A program made the translations under genes and the position numbers. A stretch of 64,000 nucleotides of DNA. It comes from Brachynemurus nebulosus (Eukaryota > Arthropoda > Insecta > Neuroptera > Myrmeleontidae). Positions 47,451 through 59,927 of the stretch are shown here, piece after piece (position 1 is the stretch's first letter; every line of letters begins with the position of its first letter). The notes beneath the pieces are model-generated. The model saw nothing but the letters and a program-made list of their open reading frames with translations, searched no databases and was not told the origin of the DNA. The DNA is taken from the NCBI GenBank assembly GCA_035578155.1, contig JAPWDM010000005.1, positions 17,358,877-17,422,876 of the forward strand. Direction: 5' to 3'.

Positions 47451-48932
47451 CGTTGAGTGAATATTATTTATCGAACGTTTTAGAAAGACATTTCACTATC
47501 AATGTGATGTGGTAATTCAGCGGGTACTCAAGTGATTTGTATTCTGTTTGTAGATTAACACTAACAAACTTTAGACGATTTTAAAAAACGATCTAACAAC
47601 TATAAATGGCAGTTATCTGCTACTGAAAAATTGCATCGAATTATTTTTACTCTTGTCTTAAATTATTCAATTTGTATTATTTCCATCTTTCTAAGCATAA
47701 AATTTATTGTTAACTATGGTCTCAAATTATTAATTCAACCAAACGCTAAATAATTAGAACTTAAGACTGGAATATAACTTCATTCCTGATTATCATATTA
47801 TTCAAAGTACCTACGCCAAGTACGGAAAGAACATATGTACATACGTCCTCTTCTCAAACAGTGACAACACAACCGAAGCGCTATTACCATATTGAATTAG
47901 TGCCAAGTATCATCTTTACATTTAATTCTTCGTTATTTCCTCCATCACACATTCGTTTCTCAAACGAAAACTTTATTAAAAACACGTATTCGCTTCGCCG
48001 TATACTCAAACCAAATCATATCAACCGACACTGACGATTCAAGTGTACCCACCAGAACACTTTCCGGATGAATATAGAGGAGAAAAAATTGTCGATAGAA
48101 GAAAACTGGAACAATTTTAATTTAGTGTATATTAATTAAAACGCGCTATATAGTTGTGTACGCGACGCGAATCGACATTTTCGAGTGTCGCGAACGAACA
48201 CACTTGACATTAACCGAATGTCAAAAACACTGAATTGCACCAATCCGATGTTGTATGTATATGTGTGTACGCGCTTGTGAGCTCGTTTTGTTCCCAAGTC
48301 CTCTAGATATAATTGAAGTGAACTACTTTACTTAATAACAGAAGAATTTTATTATATGAATCCATTATTTCAATTTCATTTCAATTATACAAATATGAAT
48401 TTGTGTACACTGGTTCGCAATGCGCATGTCATCGACTCATCGGTATATATTTTACGGATGAAATCTATTTTTATCATTTTCAATTACTTGATTTTCAATT
48501 GAACGAGAAAATCATACCACATTGTCTGTGTTCTTCATGCTATTTATGCAATCGACACAGGTACATTTTTCATAGTATTTAATTTCTGATTATCGATCGT
48601 GGTGAATTAAAATTAAGTTATAATGCCAAATCAAGTGTTTGCTCATATTTAGATTACGGCCTAATTTTGCGACTTTTTGTCGAATTTTGATAAAATTTCA
48701 CATAAAGATTCATGACGAGATGAATTATTGAAAGAAAAGAATGAAGCATAATTTTCTTTCTCTTTTAGGTTCTTAATATATCTTCTATTTTCGATGCATA
48801 AAATTAATAACTTTTTATTTCAATGAAAATAAACTACTGAAGCGAATCATAAAAGTGATTGAAACCGGTCTAGGAAGAAAAACGAAGAGAAAAGAAGAAA
48901 AACAATTTTTGTGGGAAAGGGGTACAAAAAAA

Positions 48933-48938
<6 letters not shown>
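47451..48938. other. Non-coding region with a CpG-richer patch
   Basis: Between about 48140 and 48310 CpG is unusually frequent (TACGCGACGCGAATCGAC, GTGTCGCGAACG), with a perfect stem TTGACATT-AACCG-AATGTCAA at 48204-48224 and a GCGAC...GTCGC pairing just upstream. It may be a promoter-proximal region, but no TATA box, start codon or splice site supports this. Confidence 0.3.
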
Positions 48939-49008
<70 letters not shown>

Positions 49009-49014
49009 TATATA

Positions 49015-49047
<33 letters not shown>

Positions 49048-49079
49048 TAATATATATATATATATAATATATATATATA

Positions 49080-49153
<74 letters not shown>
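48939..49153. repeat. Long interrupted (TA)n microsatellite
   Basis: About 215 bp of alternating TA with occasional TAATAT and TGTATA interruptions. It directly abuts the TA-flanked element at 49164. YIYIYI-type frames over it are artefacts. Confidence 0.95.
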
Positions 49154-49156
<3 letters not shown>

Positions 49157-49163
49157 GTATATA

Positions 49164-51564
49164 CTGGGTATCCCGTTTGGATGTATACATCCGGCTTACT
49201 TGTTAATTGATAACACCAAGGGGTCAAACTATCACGGAAAAAAAGAATTATTTCAATCAAATAAATTTTATTCAAACCAAATAAAATTCTTGTTTGTATA
49301 CCGTCAAATAAGTTTCATATTTCCATGAATTAAATTTTTCGTTTGAGATTTAAATAAATTTTTAATTTGCACCAAATAAAAATGTTATTTACGTGAACTT
49401 GAACGTTGTTCTGATGGAACTTCCTACTTTATTTCAGTAGAAACAAAATATATTGTATTGCAAATAATAATTTTATTTGTATTAAACACTTTATTATTTA
49501 GGGCACTCAGTTTTCTTATTTAAATCAAATAATTTTTCATTCTGTTGAATTTTATTTCTATTTCAATTGAGTTTTATTTTTATTTACCTGAAAAATAAAT
49601 ATATATTGGATATAATAAACGAAAATCAATTTATCAGCACACTGATTATTATTTATTGTTAATACGTAATCCATATTACTATTATTATTATTATTAATAT
49701 TAATTATTACAATCAAATAATAAAACATACAAGTTCAAAATGTAGTATAATTTATGCATTTTCCAGTACATAAACAGCAAACTATCATACATTCAAACAG
49801 GTAACGTAAACAACCATATAAAAAAAAATCAAAAATAAATTTTAAACAATGAAATTCTTCAAATTTACAAATACTTTAATAAAGCTTTGGTTGTTTGTTT
49901 TTTTAATACTTTTTGAATCACATATTTTTAGTATTACATAAATAAACGCTAAATTAACGTTAACTTATCACTTTATCAGTATCACTTATCAGTATCACAT
50001 AACACAAGGACACAACCCAATTAACACAAACACAAACATAAATATCCAAGGCCTTCAAATATGTCATTTGTTGCGGCAGTGCTATTTTCAATGTTGTATA
50101 TTGTCTGAAAAAAAGCAATACAATTTATTATGGACAATATGGGCGCTTAGTATATCTACTGTTTATTAAAATAATTAATGTGTTACTTAAACTTACCAAC
50201 AAATAAGTATAGGTTATTTTCTTCAAACATCAGCTTTTAGAATCTCTTTCAGTTTTTTTATCCGTCGTATCAACAATTATTACATAATATATTAAAACAA
50301 AAGCTAAATACGTCTAAAACAATTTATACAATGTAGGTATACATAGTGAAATTTAATTTCGAATTAAAAGTTTTCAACCAAGATCCAAGATGTCGGTTAA
50401 TAAATATTTTTATGTACTGTAAATCGTATAACTAGGCCTACGTATAACATTGCTTGGCTTGGCTTGGCTTCTACACGTGACCACATTTCCGCGCATGCGT
50501 TGTAATTATTTTGTTTTTGTCGTAACTGTTTTATTTGAATCAAACAAACTAATTGTTTGAGCCAAATAAACTTTGGTGTGCATGAAGCTAAATATGATAC
50601 ACAGAAATAAAATATAAACAAATAAACAATATATAAAACTGAAATAATGTGTTTGTTTGAAATTTATCAAAAAACACAAACAAAATAATTGATTCCTGGA
50701 AATAAGAGAAATATTTTAGTGATCAAAATTTTATTTGGACGAAATAATATTTCCCAAACACGCAGTTTCGTTTCACTGAAGTAAACTCTTTTTTTCCGTG
50801 TAGATTGTCTATGTCTCTCTTCCACTTGTAATGAGTTTGTGACGTAAAATCTCCCCACTCTGTTGGTGTAGATACACACTGTTTGTAGTAGTATTGGTTT
50901 AATGGTTGCGTCTGTGTGCGTATTCACACATACTACTACAACACCCGTATTACCAGAGAGAGAAATGTGTGCTGTTCAACTAACAATGTCTAACAATGTA
51001 ATACAATGCACTGTGCGTTCGGTGACGGACAGCGACTGACTACATGACTTAAGCTGTGACAGGCCTACAAATAGCTCCAAGCGAATTACACTTTTTTGAT
51101 ATTAGTTGGCTTCTAGTGTTCTATGGCTAACACTGAATTCCCATAAGTTATGTTACAAGTTATGTGCTTTGAACAAACTAATAATATACTAATTTAATAT
51201 TATAATTACTGTTACTGTCACTTCAACAGCAATAATGCAGTAAAATAAAGAAATGAATGTCGCAATTTTCAAGCAATTAAAATTTTCACATAATAAGTAT
51301 TTTTGTCATTTTCTGTAAATTCAAAAGGCATTTTATTATTTTCTTTTCTGAAAATAAATATTAAAATAATAAAAAAAACCGAAAAAATATTCCGTTGGAG
51401 AAATAGTGCAGATAATTTGGTGAAAAAAAATGATAAAAGAGAATTACCAAAAATATAAAAATGTTTATCCAAAGCACTCTTGTGATATAACTTTTTCCTC
51501 ATGGGAATTCAATGTTATCAATGAACGTGTAAATCGTATGTATACATCCAAATGGAACACCCGG
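49164..51564. mobile_element. TA-flanked element with a nested insertion
   Basis: Left end CTGGGTATCCCGTTTGGATG and inverted right end CCGGGTGTTCCATTTGGATG continue into TATACAT and are flanked by TA (49162-49163, 51565-51566). A 1568-bp element (49233-50800) sits 69 bp inside the left end, so the original element was about 0.83 kb. The frames of 77 and 93 codons near its right end are not recognisable. Confidence 0.65.
49233..50800. mobile_element. CACGG-ended element with CAAATAAA array
   Basis: Ends CACGGAAAAAAAGAATTA and, inverted, CACGGAAAAAAAGAGTTTAC match apart from one substitution and one indel. Both subterminal zones (49250-49560 and 50520-50770) contain many CAAATAAA or TTTATTTG copies. 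The centre (49620-50500) is AT-rich with a short GGCTT triplication at 50454-50470. A 74-codon minus frame (50397-50621) is not recognisable. Target duplication unclear. Confidence 0.65.
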
Positions 51565-51566
51565 TA

Positions 51567-52565
51567 TTTATGTACTTATGTGCCTGCTATAAGTCCGCGC
51601 GATAACTCTCGAACGAAACATCCTGTTTGTACGAAATTTGATAAAAACGTTGGAAGTCCAAAAATCTTGGATGAGTTCTTCAGCCAAACACGTCCGATGC
51701 CAGGAACCTGAAAAAAATATATTTTTTGTAATAATTTGCCAAAATTTTTTTTCAAATTTTTTTACGCCATGACGATGAACGGGAAAAATCACATAAGATA
51801 TGTTTTTGAATCATTATCCTATGTAAACGGTTTTTTAGAAAAACTGATTTTTGAAAACGAAAATTCGCTGTTATGCAGAATTTTGCGGCAGAGGTATTTT
51901 AGTATTCAATATAACTGGGTTTCAAAATTTTTCATTATTGTATGTAATTTTGTTATCCCGGGTTATTAACGGATTGCTTTTTAAATCCGATTTAAATCTC
52001 AACTAAAATATTTTAGTTTTTTAATGGTGCTTGTTCGCGGAGAGAAGGAGCAACATCCAAATAAGGACACCTAATAAGAGTTGTTTTAATAGTTCATTAT
52101 CATCCAACTGTTGAAAACATTTCTAGACAAATTTCAACTTTTCAATTTTACTAGATTATAAACATTCTATATAATATAATCTTTAATATTTTAAAGTATG
52201 TATCTTTTCACAATCAAATCTATTCCATCACGCTCATTTATGCACGTTTTATAATGCATAAACGTATAATAGATATACAAAATTTTATCTATTTCATTTG
52301 AAAAAACCTAACTCCAACCATATATCCGGTTATGCAACTTACATTGCATTCATGTACCAAGCATTGTATAACAAATCACATATATAATTTTCATAGTCTC
52401 GAAATTCAAAAATACGCTCACATACAGTGTCTTTGATATTAAAAACTAATTTTAATACAAAATAGCTGCTCTGCACCAAGCTCTGTATTTAGCTCATTCA
52501 CTTGTATTATTATTAGATTCCCTCTCTATATGTACACCGTACACAAAGCAGAACTTAAATTAGAG
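51567..52565. other. AT-rich stretch with no recognised gene
   Basis: CGCGATAACTCTCGAACGAAAC near 51597-51618 looks like dispersed-repeat text, and the 77-codon frame at 51736-51969 is not recognisable. No paired termini. Confidence 0.35.
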
Positions 52566-52567
52566 TC

Positions 52568-53610
52568 AGTGGGGCTAATTTGGGTATAAACGGGATTAAT
52601 TTTTATTATTGTTTTAATAAAAGGTTAATATGAAATATGGGGAAAGTTAGATTACTTCATATATCAAAATCACTAAAAAAAAATTATCTACTCCACCATG
52701 AAATGGCTTATTTACTGTACAAAATACTGTAAAAACCTTTACAAAATTTTTACCTAACTGAAAACTGGTATCTGTTTTTAATATATTTAAAGTTAATATA
52801 ATGGGTAACTTCAAAAATGTAAACTTTACCGCATCGATGCAGCATCATGACTTTTATGATGCGTCTAATACTACATGATGCGCTGCTGATGCTCTCTTGA
52901 AATTTGATGCACATTAGATGTTTTTAAACGGGATATTGGCATCATTTAGCCTCTTATTTGACTACAGATAGACTATAGATAATATAGCAATACAGTCCTT
53001 GTATGGGTATATTATCTTTGAATTTCAACTTGAACTTACTTGAAATTGAAAATATTGAAATTATTTGAATAAAAAATATTACATACCTATTTTGAGTGCA
53101 AGATGTACTCCAATAGTTTAAACAATCTTAATCAAAGCTAAATCTTTTTCAACAATTTGTTTTTCGGAATTATTCCTGTTGGTGTTAATACCTACATAAT
53201 ATGACAAGTAGTTGTAATTCTACATCATACACATGACATGCATCTTGGACACGCATCACCAAATTTCTTGATGCATTGTTTTAACGCATCAAATGCAAAA
53301 ATGAACTTTTGCTTTTTCGTTGTGATGCATTTGATGCGTTTTTGAACTTTTGACTCTACCTCATGCAAGCAGTGATGCATTTTTGAAGTTAGCCAATTTT
53401 AATTAATAATTGGTATCAAATTTATATTATTTACTGCGAACTTTATATCCGTCGTAGATAAAATATAGTACGTAATTTGGTTGCAACGTTCTCGCATAAT
53501 TACATTACGTTTAGTATGCAACTTACAACCTCAATTATGTAATATCTTATTATCATGCAACCTAACCGCAAAGCATTAATTTTGAGAACAGTACCCAAAT
53601 TACCCCAACT
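52568..53610. mobile_element. Outer element with TAATTTGGGTA inverted ends
   Basis: AGTGGGGCTAATTTGGGTA at the left faces, inverted, AGTTGGGGTAATTTGGGTA at the right (about 17 of 19). It encloses a second inverted-end unit at 52802-53395. Target duplication is not clear, so boundaries are approximate. No coding sequence. Confidence 0.5.
52802..53395. mobile_element. Inner element with TGATGCATTTGATGCG array
   Basis: Ends TGGGTAACTTCAAAAATG and, inverted, TGGCTAACTTCAAAAATG match at 17 of 18. GATGC or GCATC occurs about fifteen times, clustered at 52830-52925 and 53225-53380 on both sides of a motif-free centre. No target duplication found; no coding sequence. Confidence 0.65.
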
Positions 53611-53611
53611 A

Positions 53612-55159
53612 ATCCTATATATTTTGTTTTGTATTCAATGAACGTGTTCACAGTACATACATATATGTGGAGTTTATAGTTGTTTAGTTGATGATATGAC
53701 ATAAACACATGGACGGGCCCGATAAAATGGTAACAACAAAACACTCTGACCCCCCATACCCAGCTCCCGTGCACCGTGCCTGTTAAACGATGTCAAAGGA
53801 ATATAAAACCAAACCGCACACGACGATTCATGTGTGTAATTATTGTTTAGTGAACTGTAAATTTATCTACGGTTACAAATAATATATTAGACGCAGTGTT
53901 TGTAGCTGCTCGCTCGTATGTGTTTGTATAACGAATGCTATTTAATAAATAAAATTTTCAAACTATTCGCCCGCCCCCCCCATACGTGGGTATAGGGTAT
54001 AAGAATGTGTTAGAAGGTGAATTGATTAGGGTCCCATTTATTTTTGGTAGCGTTTATCTACTAATGAGATAAGCAAAAGTATTTTGTTGAATGATTAAAT
54101 GGCGTGCAAATTTTGTCGTCTCATAACAAAATAAACTTCATATATTTTGCGCATTAGCAGTAAATTGAGAGGCTTAATTGGAATCGATTTTGTGTTTGAA
54201 CGCAATTTTCAGTATAAAATAATATTGGCAATTTTGTTCATAAATAATTTAATATTGAATAATGATTTTAAATGATACTTTTCGTTATCGAAAATTTTTG
54301 ATCATAAATATCTTATGAACGGTGCGTTGTAGCAAAAAATGGATGAAATTTTTGAAAATTTAAGCAAATTAAAATGTCGATATTCCAAACATATTGTGAG
54401 TATTAAAATGTTGTTTCCGTTGTCGAATATTATCCCATACGTAACTACCTCTAGACTTAATATTCCGAAACTGGGCAAAAACTGGCAAATTCGATTTTTT
54501 TACGAAATCTGCAAACAAAATTTAAACATTTTTTTTTATTTTTCAGCCTTTTTTCGCAAAATTAACACCCAAAATCTTCACCACCAATAAACACCTCTTT
54601 AAAAACCGGAATATCACCAATTTGAACTTTTGCTTAATTTTTACCCCAATTCTTGAAGGACGACTTTACCCCTTCAGGCCGTTTTTTGGCCCATAAAAGC
54701 AACACAAATCGATAAGTGCGATCTCGGGCCTCTTACTTTTTTCATCAAAAATGAACATTTTCGTTTTAAACCAGCAATATTTTTGAATCCATCAATTTGT
54801 CAATGAAATAATTTAAGTATTGATTCTCTGGATAATGCAAGTCAGGTAGTGGTATCACATGTTTTTTTTTAAAATATTCCAAAAAAAGGCCAAAAACTTT
54901 TAATTTTAATTTTTTAAAAATCCTCTAGCATGTTAAAAATATATCTACTGGTAACTACACTATCAAAGCCATTTCTTTATTCTTTCTTTCTTTGAATAAA
55001 AAAAGGGAAAAAATTTGATTTAAAAAAATATTTTCTTAATTCTTCTGGGAGTAGCCAAAGAAAAACATATCAAAGAAATTTTTAATCCTTGAAGTTTGAA
55101 CAAAGAAATCTTTTTGAGAGTGTAACATGTTTCCAAACGCAACTAAATATCTACTTAAT
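53612..55159. other. Non-coding stretch; weak promoter-like patch
   Basis: AATATAAAACCAAACCGCACACGACG at 53799-53824 offers a TATA-like box upstream of GC-richer sequence, but no supported transcript or coding start follows. The 70-codon minus frame at 53562-53774 and the 83-codon plus frame at 54339-54590 are not recognisable. Confidence 0.3.
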
Positions 55160-55726
55160 AAATTTCTAACACTGACTGACTGACTGACAGACAGACAAAG
55201 TACAGCCTAAACCGTTGGGTTTCGAAGAATGAAATTTTGCACAGGAGTTCCCTATGTAACGTAAATGAGCACTAAAAAAGGATTTTTAAAAATTCGTCCC
55301 TTAAGTGGGTTTAACAAGGGATGGAAATTGTATGGAAATTCGTTATTTTTGAAGTTAGTGGTGTATAAAAATTTGTTACTATGGCTATTAAAATAAATAA
55401 TATTGAATAGATCTTTAACGCTGACTGACAGACATCACACAGCCTAAACTGTTGGGTTTAGAAGGATGAAATTTAGCACACGAGATATGAAAATTAGCGT
55501 TTAAGCTTCTATTTATAAATAAACCTCAATTGTGTAAACGTTTCTGGAAATTTATTTCCTAAGGGATTAAAACAGGAAATGCAAGTTCGTATGGGAAGTT
55601 CGTCATTTTTGAAGTTAGAAAAGTGGGTACTGATTTAGGCTTTTGAAAAACATTAAAAGTGAGCAGAAAGTGAGTATCTAAATAAAAGATGTTGTCGATG
55701 AGAAATCGCATCGGGTATACGGCTAG
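55160..55726 (+). mobile_element. Helitron-like 3-prime end with internal duplication
   Basis: The segment ends CTAG followed by T, preceded at about 9 bases by the hairpin CGATG-AGAAATCG-CATCG (55696-55713), the arrangement of Helitron 3-prime ends. Upstream two units about 250 bp apart share CTGACTGACAGACA, CAGCCTAAAC.GTTGGGTTT and TTTTTGAAGTTAG (from 55171 and 55421). No Rep/helicase sequence and no 5-prime end were found nearby. Confidence 0.5.
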
Positions 55727-56560
55727 TAGAATTATAATTTCTTATTGTTATCGGACTTATACGTAGGTAATAGGTTAATAAAAGAAATCTTAATTTATAC
55801 AGAAAGAGATTTATGAAAAAAACTAACTATGTAACTAAAAACTGACGCTACATTTATACAGAATTAAACAACACACTATTCTGATTCTGTTTTCATTTCC
55901 TTATCACCAAAATGCATACCCGTGTATACATATATAAACAGTGACGTATACGACAAAATAATACATGAGGGGCAACAGTGACAAATAAACATAAGTTAAT
56001 TGTATTCATTGAACTGTATAAGGTAAATTCAATGCTGTCACCAGTTTATTATTTTGTTAATATCGATAATATAACTTTTCGTTTTCTCTTTATTCTTTCT
56101 CATACCATTTTATTTATGGATTTTCATATTTCAGTTCACATACATTTTTATTTTTTATAGGTATATAATAATTGGATCATTTTTTTCAACCGAAGCAACT
56201 CTTTTGTTTGTTTGGGACACAATAAACAGATGTCGTTACCATAATCTTTGAAAATTTATACTTGATTAATTTGTGTAGACAAAAACTTTTTTGGGGTTTT
56301 TCTTTGGAACGATTTTATTTTTTCATAATATTGTATTGATATATTTTTCGGTCCCTTTTCAAATGGGGAATGGAAAGTCGGATAGTTTAATAAAAGAAAA
56401 TATTTATTTACACAAAAAACGGCGTAGAACGTAATAAAACGATTTGACATTTTGTATTCGGAACAAGAATTATAAACATTAAGAGAAAAAAGGAGAAAAA
56501 CTAATACTAAAAAATAAAGAGTTTTACAAAAACTATTTGGATATCGAATTTTGTTTTGTG
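55727..56560. other. AT-rich stretch with no recognised gene
   Basis: Small frames on both strands (55978-56160, 56256-56450) lack recognisable content. No paired termini seen. Confidence 0.4.
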
Positions 56561-56562
56561 TA

Positions 56563-57041
56563 CAGTGGCTAACAAAAAGTTAAGAACACATTGATGCGTT
56601 TGCTTCTACTATTTTTATCAGTTAACACGCAAAAAAGAGACAATACACTAATATTTATCAAAAATACGTTCCTAAGAAATTTTATTTACTATACAAAATT
56701 ATCTATATGTCACACAATGTTTTGACGGGAACTGTATTCAAATAAAGACGGAATATGGTATGATGTTACTGCAGACGGTGAGAAAATAATGTTTTTGTTA
56801 TCAGATATTCATATCCAATGTCGAGTTTTATTAAAATTTTCCACTTTGGATCACATGTTTCGATTTTTGTAAAAATAAAAACAATAATACTCTATTACAA
56901 AGGCGGCTTATACTACCAAAACCCAATTTTTTGTATGTTTTTCATTCGATTTTATTCTAAAACAAACAGTTACATATAAATTCCAAATTTCGACAGTGGA
57001 TGAACAATGTCATCGAAATACTTTATGAAAGTTCGCCACTG
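56563..57041. mobile_element. Possible Tc1-like remnant (CAGTGGCTAAC)
   Basis: TA-CAGTGGCTAACAAAAAGTTA at the left resembles Tc1-family ends. An inverted CAGTGGCGAACTTTC at 57027-57041 may be the right end, but it lacks a flanking TA and matches over only about 11 bases. No transposase remains. Confidence 0.4.
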
Positions 57042-57363
57042 TTTTATTCCATTACAAAAAAATAAAATTTACTATTTAATTTTTAAAATGTGGATCACGT
57101 CTATGTGTTCTATTGACTCAATCGCCACCAGTTACTAATATTTTTTCTGCTCGACCTAATAATGTGTTCGTATAATTTTTTCATCCAGTAATTCTCAGAA
57201 CTACGCCAGAACACGTAAACTAAAATTCCTAAAGGATTTTTATTATAAATTATTATGTAGCTTTTACGGAGGAAGAACAAAATTTATTAGAGTGCTTTCA
57301 CGATGTTAAAACCGGATAGGAGCATGTGATCTTTTGTTTAGAATAACATTTTTTCTTTCAAAA

Positions 57364-57553
57364 ATTGATACTATAAAAAATGTCTGTGTATAATATAAGC
57401 ATATATCATTACAAACTTGCTGTGATAATTGCATAGAAACTGCATTGAAAAAAACATTTTTTTTTTTAAATTGATACTATAAAAAATATCAGCGTACAAT
57501 ACAAGCATTTCTCATTACAGATTTGTTGTGACAATTGCATAAAAATTGTATAT
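57364..57553. repeat. Tandem duplication, 106-bp unit
   Basis: ATTGATACTATAAAAAAT...AAGCAT.T.TCATTACA...TTG.TGTGA.AATTGCATA at 57364 recurs at 57470 with roughly 10-15 percent divergence. The copies are separated only by an A/T-rich link. Confidence 0.8.
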
Positions 57554-58036
57554 AAAATAAATTTGAATTAAAACTACTGTCTCGGTACGACAGGTACATA
57601 ACTAGCTAGGTATAAAATGTAATTTAATTTTAAAATGGCTTTAATTAATGACTTTATTTTATATATGTTTTTTAATTGTAAAAAATCCTCCAGAGTTCGG
57701 TAAATTGCCATTAAAACAAAGAAATGAATATGAGAAAATTAACAATAAACTGAAATTAATTTAAAAAATAGTAAAAAAATAAACATGAATATTACATTTT
57801 TAAAATTGTATAGTTACAATTAGTTACACTACACTCTTTTCATATAAAAATAAAAAGTGCACTTATGAAGCTACGGTAAATTTACTAAGTTTACCGTATA
57901 ATTAAACTGTTACAAATTTGCCTAGAAAAAAATGTGTTATTGATGGTACATAATTGTGTACTCAGTTTCACTAAAACAGAAAGAATTTGGAATAATGTTT
58001 TACAAAAATTCTATGACTTTAACGTATTAACTTAAG
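57554..58036. other. AT-rich stretch with no recognised feature
   Basis: No gene or repeat structure beyond a short palindromic CGGTAAATTTACTAAGTTTACCG near 57874-57896. Confidence 0.4.
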
Positions 58037-58044
58037 CCCACATT

Positions 58045-58686
58045 TAGGGTTGCTATATGTCCTGCGTCCCGACAACAATAGTGGCTTGACGCTAACTGTT
58101 CCGATTTTCATTTTTAGTCCCGCCAGTCTCGCTATTGTTGTTTCCAAATTATCGTGCTTGCATGTCATGGCGGCCAACGAAGTAAGTATATTTACCATAT
58201 TTACTGTACCTACTGATAAAGTGTACTCTGTCTACTGATTTATAACTTGTACAGCTTACAGTGTTGCTAGATTAACTCTTTAAAATCCCTCCAAAAAATG
58301 GGAGAAATTATTTGACGTACATGAAATACGTCAATGACAACGACGGTCAACTTTATGAAAAATGTTTTTCTCCGAAAATAATACAGTTGATAAGCAAAAA
58401 AAAAAAAAAATCCAAAAATTAAAAAAACAAATAAAATAAAATAAAGACATATTATTGTAATATTATCCTCAAGAAACTGTTTTGTTTAAAGGTTGGTAAG
58501 ATCATGGGGTAAATATGTAGCCGTTAGTAACAAATAATAAAAATAAAAAGATACATATCTTTCCTACTGGCTGATTAAAAATGTTTGTTTGTTTTGTTTT
58601 TTTTAACAGTCTCGATTTTACTTGTCCCGTCCCGATTTTTTTCCCATTAAATCCCGAAATATTCATCGGAAGTGTTGGCAACCCTA
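58045..58686. mobile_element. Non-autonomous hAT element (TAGGGTTGC) with TCCCG array
   Basis: Ends TAGGGTTGCTA and, inverted, TAGGGTTGCCA are flanked by CCCACATT (58037-58044) and GCCACATT (58687-58694), 7 of 8. TCCCG/CCCGATTTT-type motifs occur at both sides (58066, 58118 and 58616-58660). In the middle ATGGCGGCCAACGAA runs straight into GTAAGTAT (58168-58190), a start codon and consensus donor. This may be chance or a captured host exon fragment. Confidence 0.75.
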
Positions 58687-58694
58687 GCCACATT

Positions 58695-59770
58695 ACACTT
58701 CCTCGGTCGAAAAGAATGAAATAAAAAGTACTATATTTTCGCTCAGATAAAATAATCGTAGAGTTTATTCTGTGTTTATTGTTGTGTAGAAAAAAAATAT
58801 ATTCAGTTTTCAGACAGATCGATTAAATGGCTTTTAAATTATCCTGCACGCCGATTACAAAAAAAGTTGTTTTGAGTAGTGAAGTTTGACAGTGATATTT
58901 ATTATTGACGCTAAAATTATCTATAATATTTCCAAAGTACTTGGAATTTTTCTCTGAAATCTAAAGAGAATATTTCTGGAAAATATGCCTTCCAACTGGA
59001 AAATACACTTTCTAAAAAAATCGATTTATCCTACCCGAGGAAGTATGAAGTTACCATAAGTCAACCCAATTAAGCTCAATTCTCCTGTCAATTCTTTAAC
59101 TATAACTTTTATTTATAACTTTTAAGAAATTACTTTTATTAGGGGAATTAGTTTGATTTTTACGAAAACGCAAAGCAAGAGATGAATTTTTATAAAGCTA
59201 GCAAAACAACTATCAATCGAATTAACATCTTTTTATTTAAAACTCTTCGATAACGCAAAAAATTTAGGATCTCTAAATCTCTGAATGTTAACTGCTCATC
59301 TTTCTTTCTTACAGCAGTAGATTATACCCTCTCTTCTCACTCTTTATATACCTGCATGGCGATTTCCATTAGAGAATAATTGCTGTATACTTAAATTCCT
59401 CTTAAAACATTCGATTTTTTAAACTTTCAGCTTCCGACTCTTTCAAAAATCAACCCTAATATTATTTTTCCCTACAACAAACTTTTTACCGAAGCCTCTC
59501 GTTTAATTCACATCAAAATTTTGACGCAATCAAATAAAAATTTATTAAATGACACTTCAAAATGATGACACATTATCATCACCCTTATCTGTCACTAAAT
59601 TTTTTAACCCATTTCATTCGAAAAATTATGTGTTTACGCGGCTATTTCATACGATGAACCGACACTTTATTATTGTTAGATACTAGTATGTGAGTAATGC
59701 ATCACTGTCATAACCGCACATACGAGTATTATGACGTTTATGAAGAAGTAAATTAAAGGATATCAGAGGA
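58695..59770. other. AT-rich stretch with no recognised feature
   Basis: No open frame, tandem array or paired termini of note were seen upstream of the candidate exon region. Confidence 0.4.
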
Positions 59771-59927
59771 ATATTAAATTGCATCAACGTGGTTGCTGTT
59801 GCATATTGTGATGCATCCATCGTTGCGTCCGCTTGGCTCGTTTGCTGGTTGTATCCGTTGTTGAGTTTATTTATTATTTCATTGTTGACGATAATTTAAT
59901 TATTAAGCGACCATGTGACATCCAACT
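59771..59927 (+). promoter_or_regulatory. Candidate 5-prime untranslated/promoter region
   Basis: This stretch is GC-richer than its surroundings (CATCGTTGCGTCCGCTTGGC near 59818-59837) and leads into the candidate coding start. At 59913-59918 an ATG is followed at once by TGA, in frame with and 9 bases upstream of the candidate start. Such minimal start-stop elements can lower or regulate translation of the main frame. No TATA box is evident. Confidence 0.3.

Noticed and set aside
48855..49190. Open frames of 70 and 84 codons reading YIYIYI
   Set aside because: Produced by the (TA)n microsatellite.
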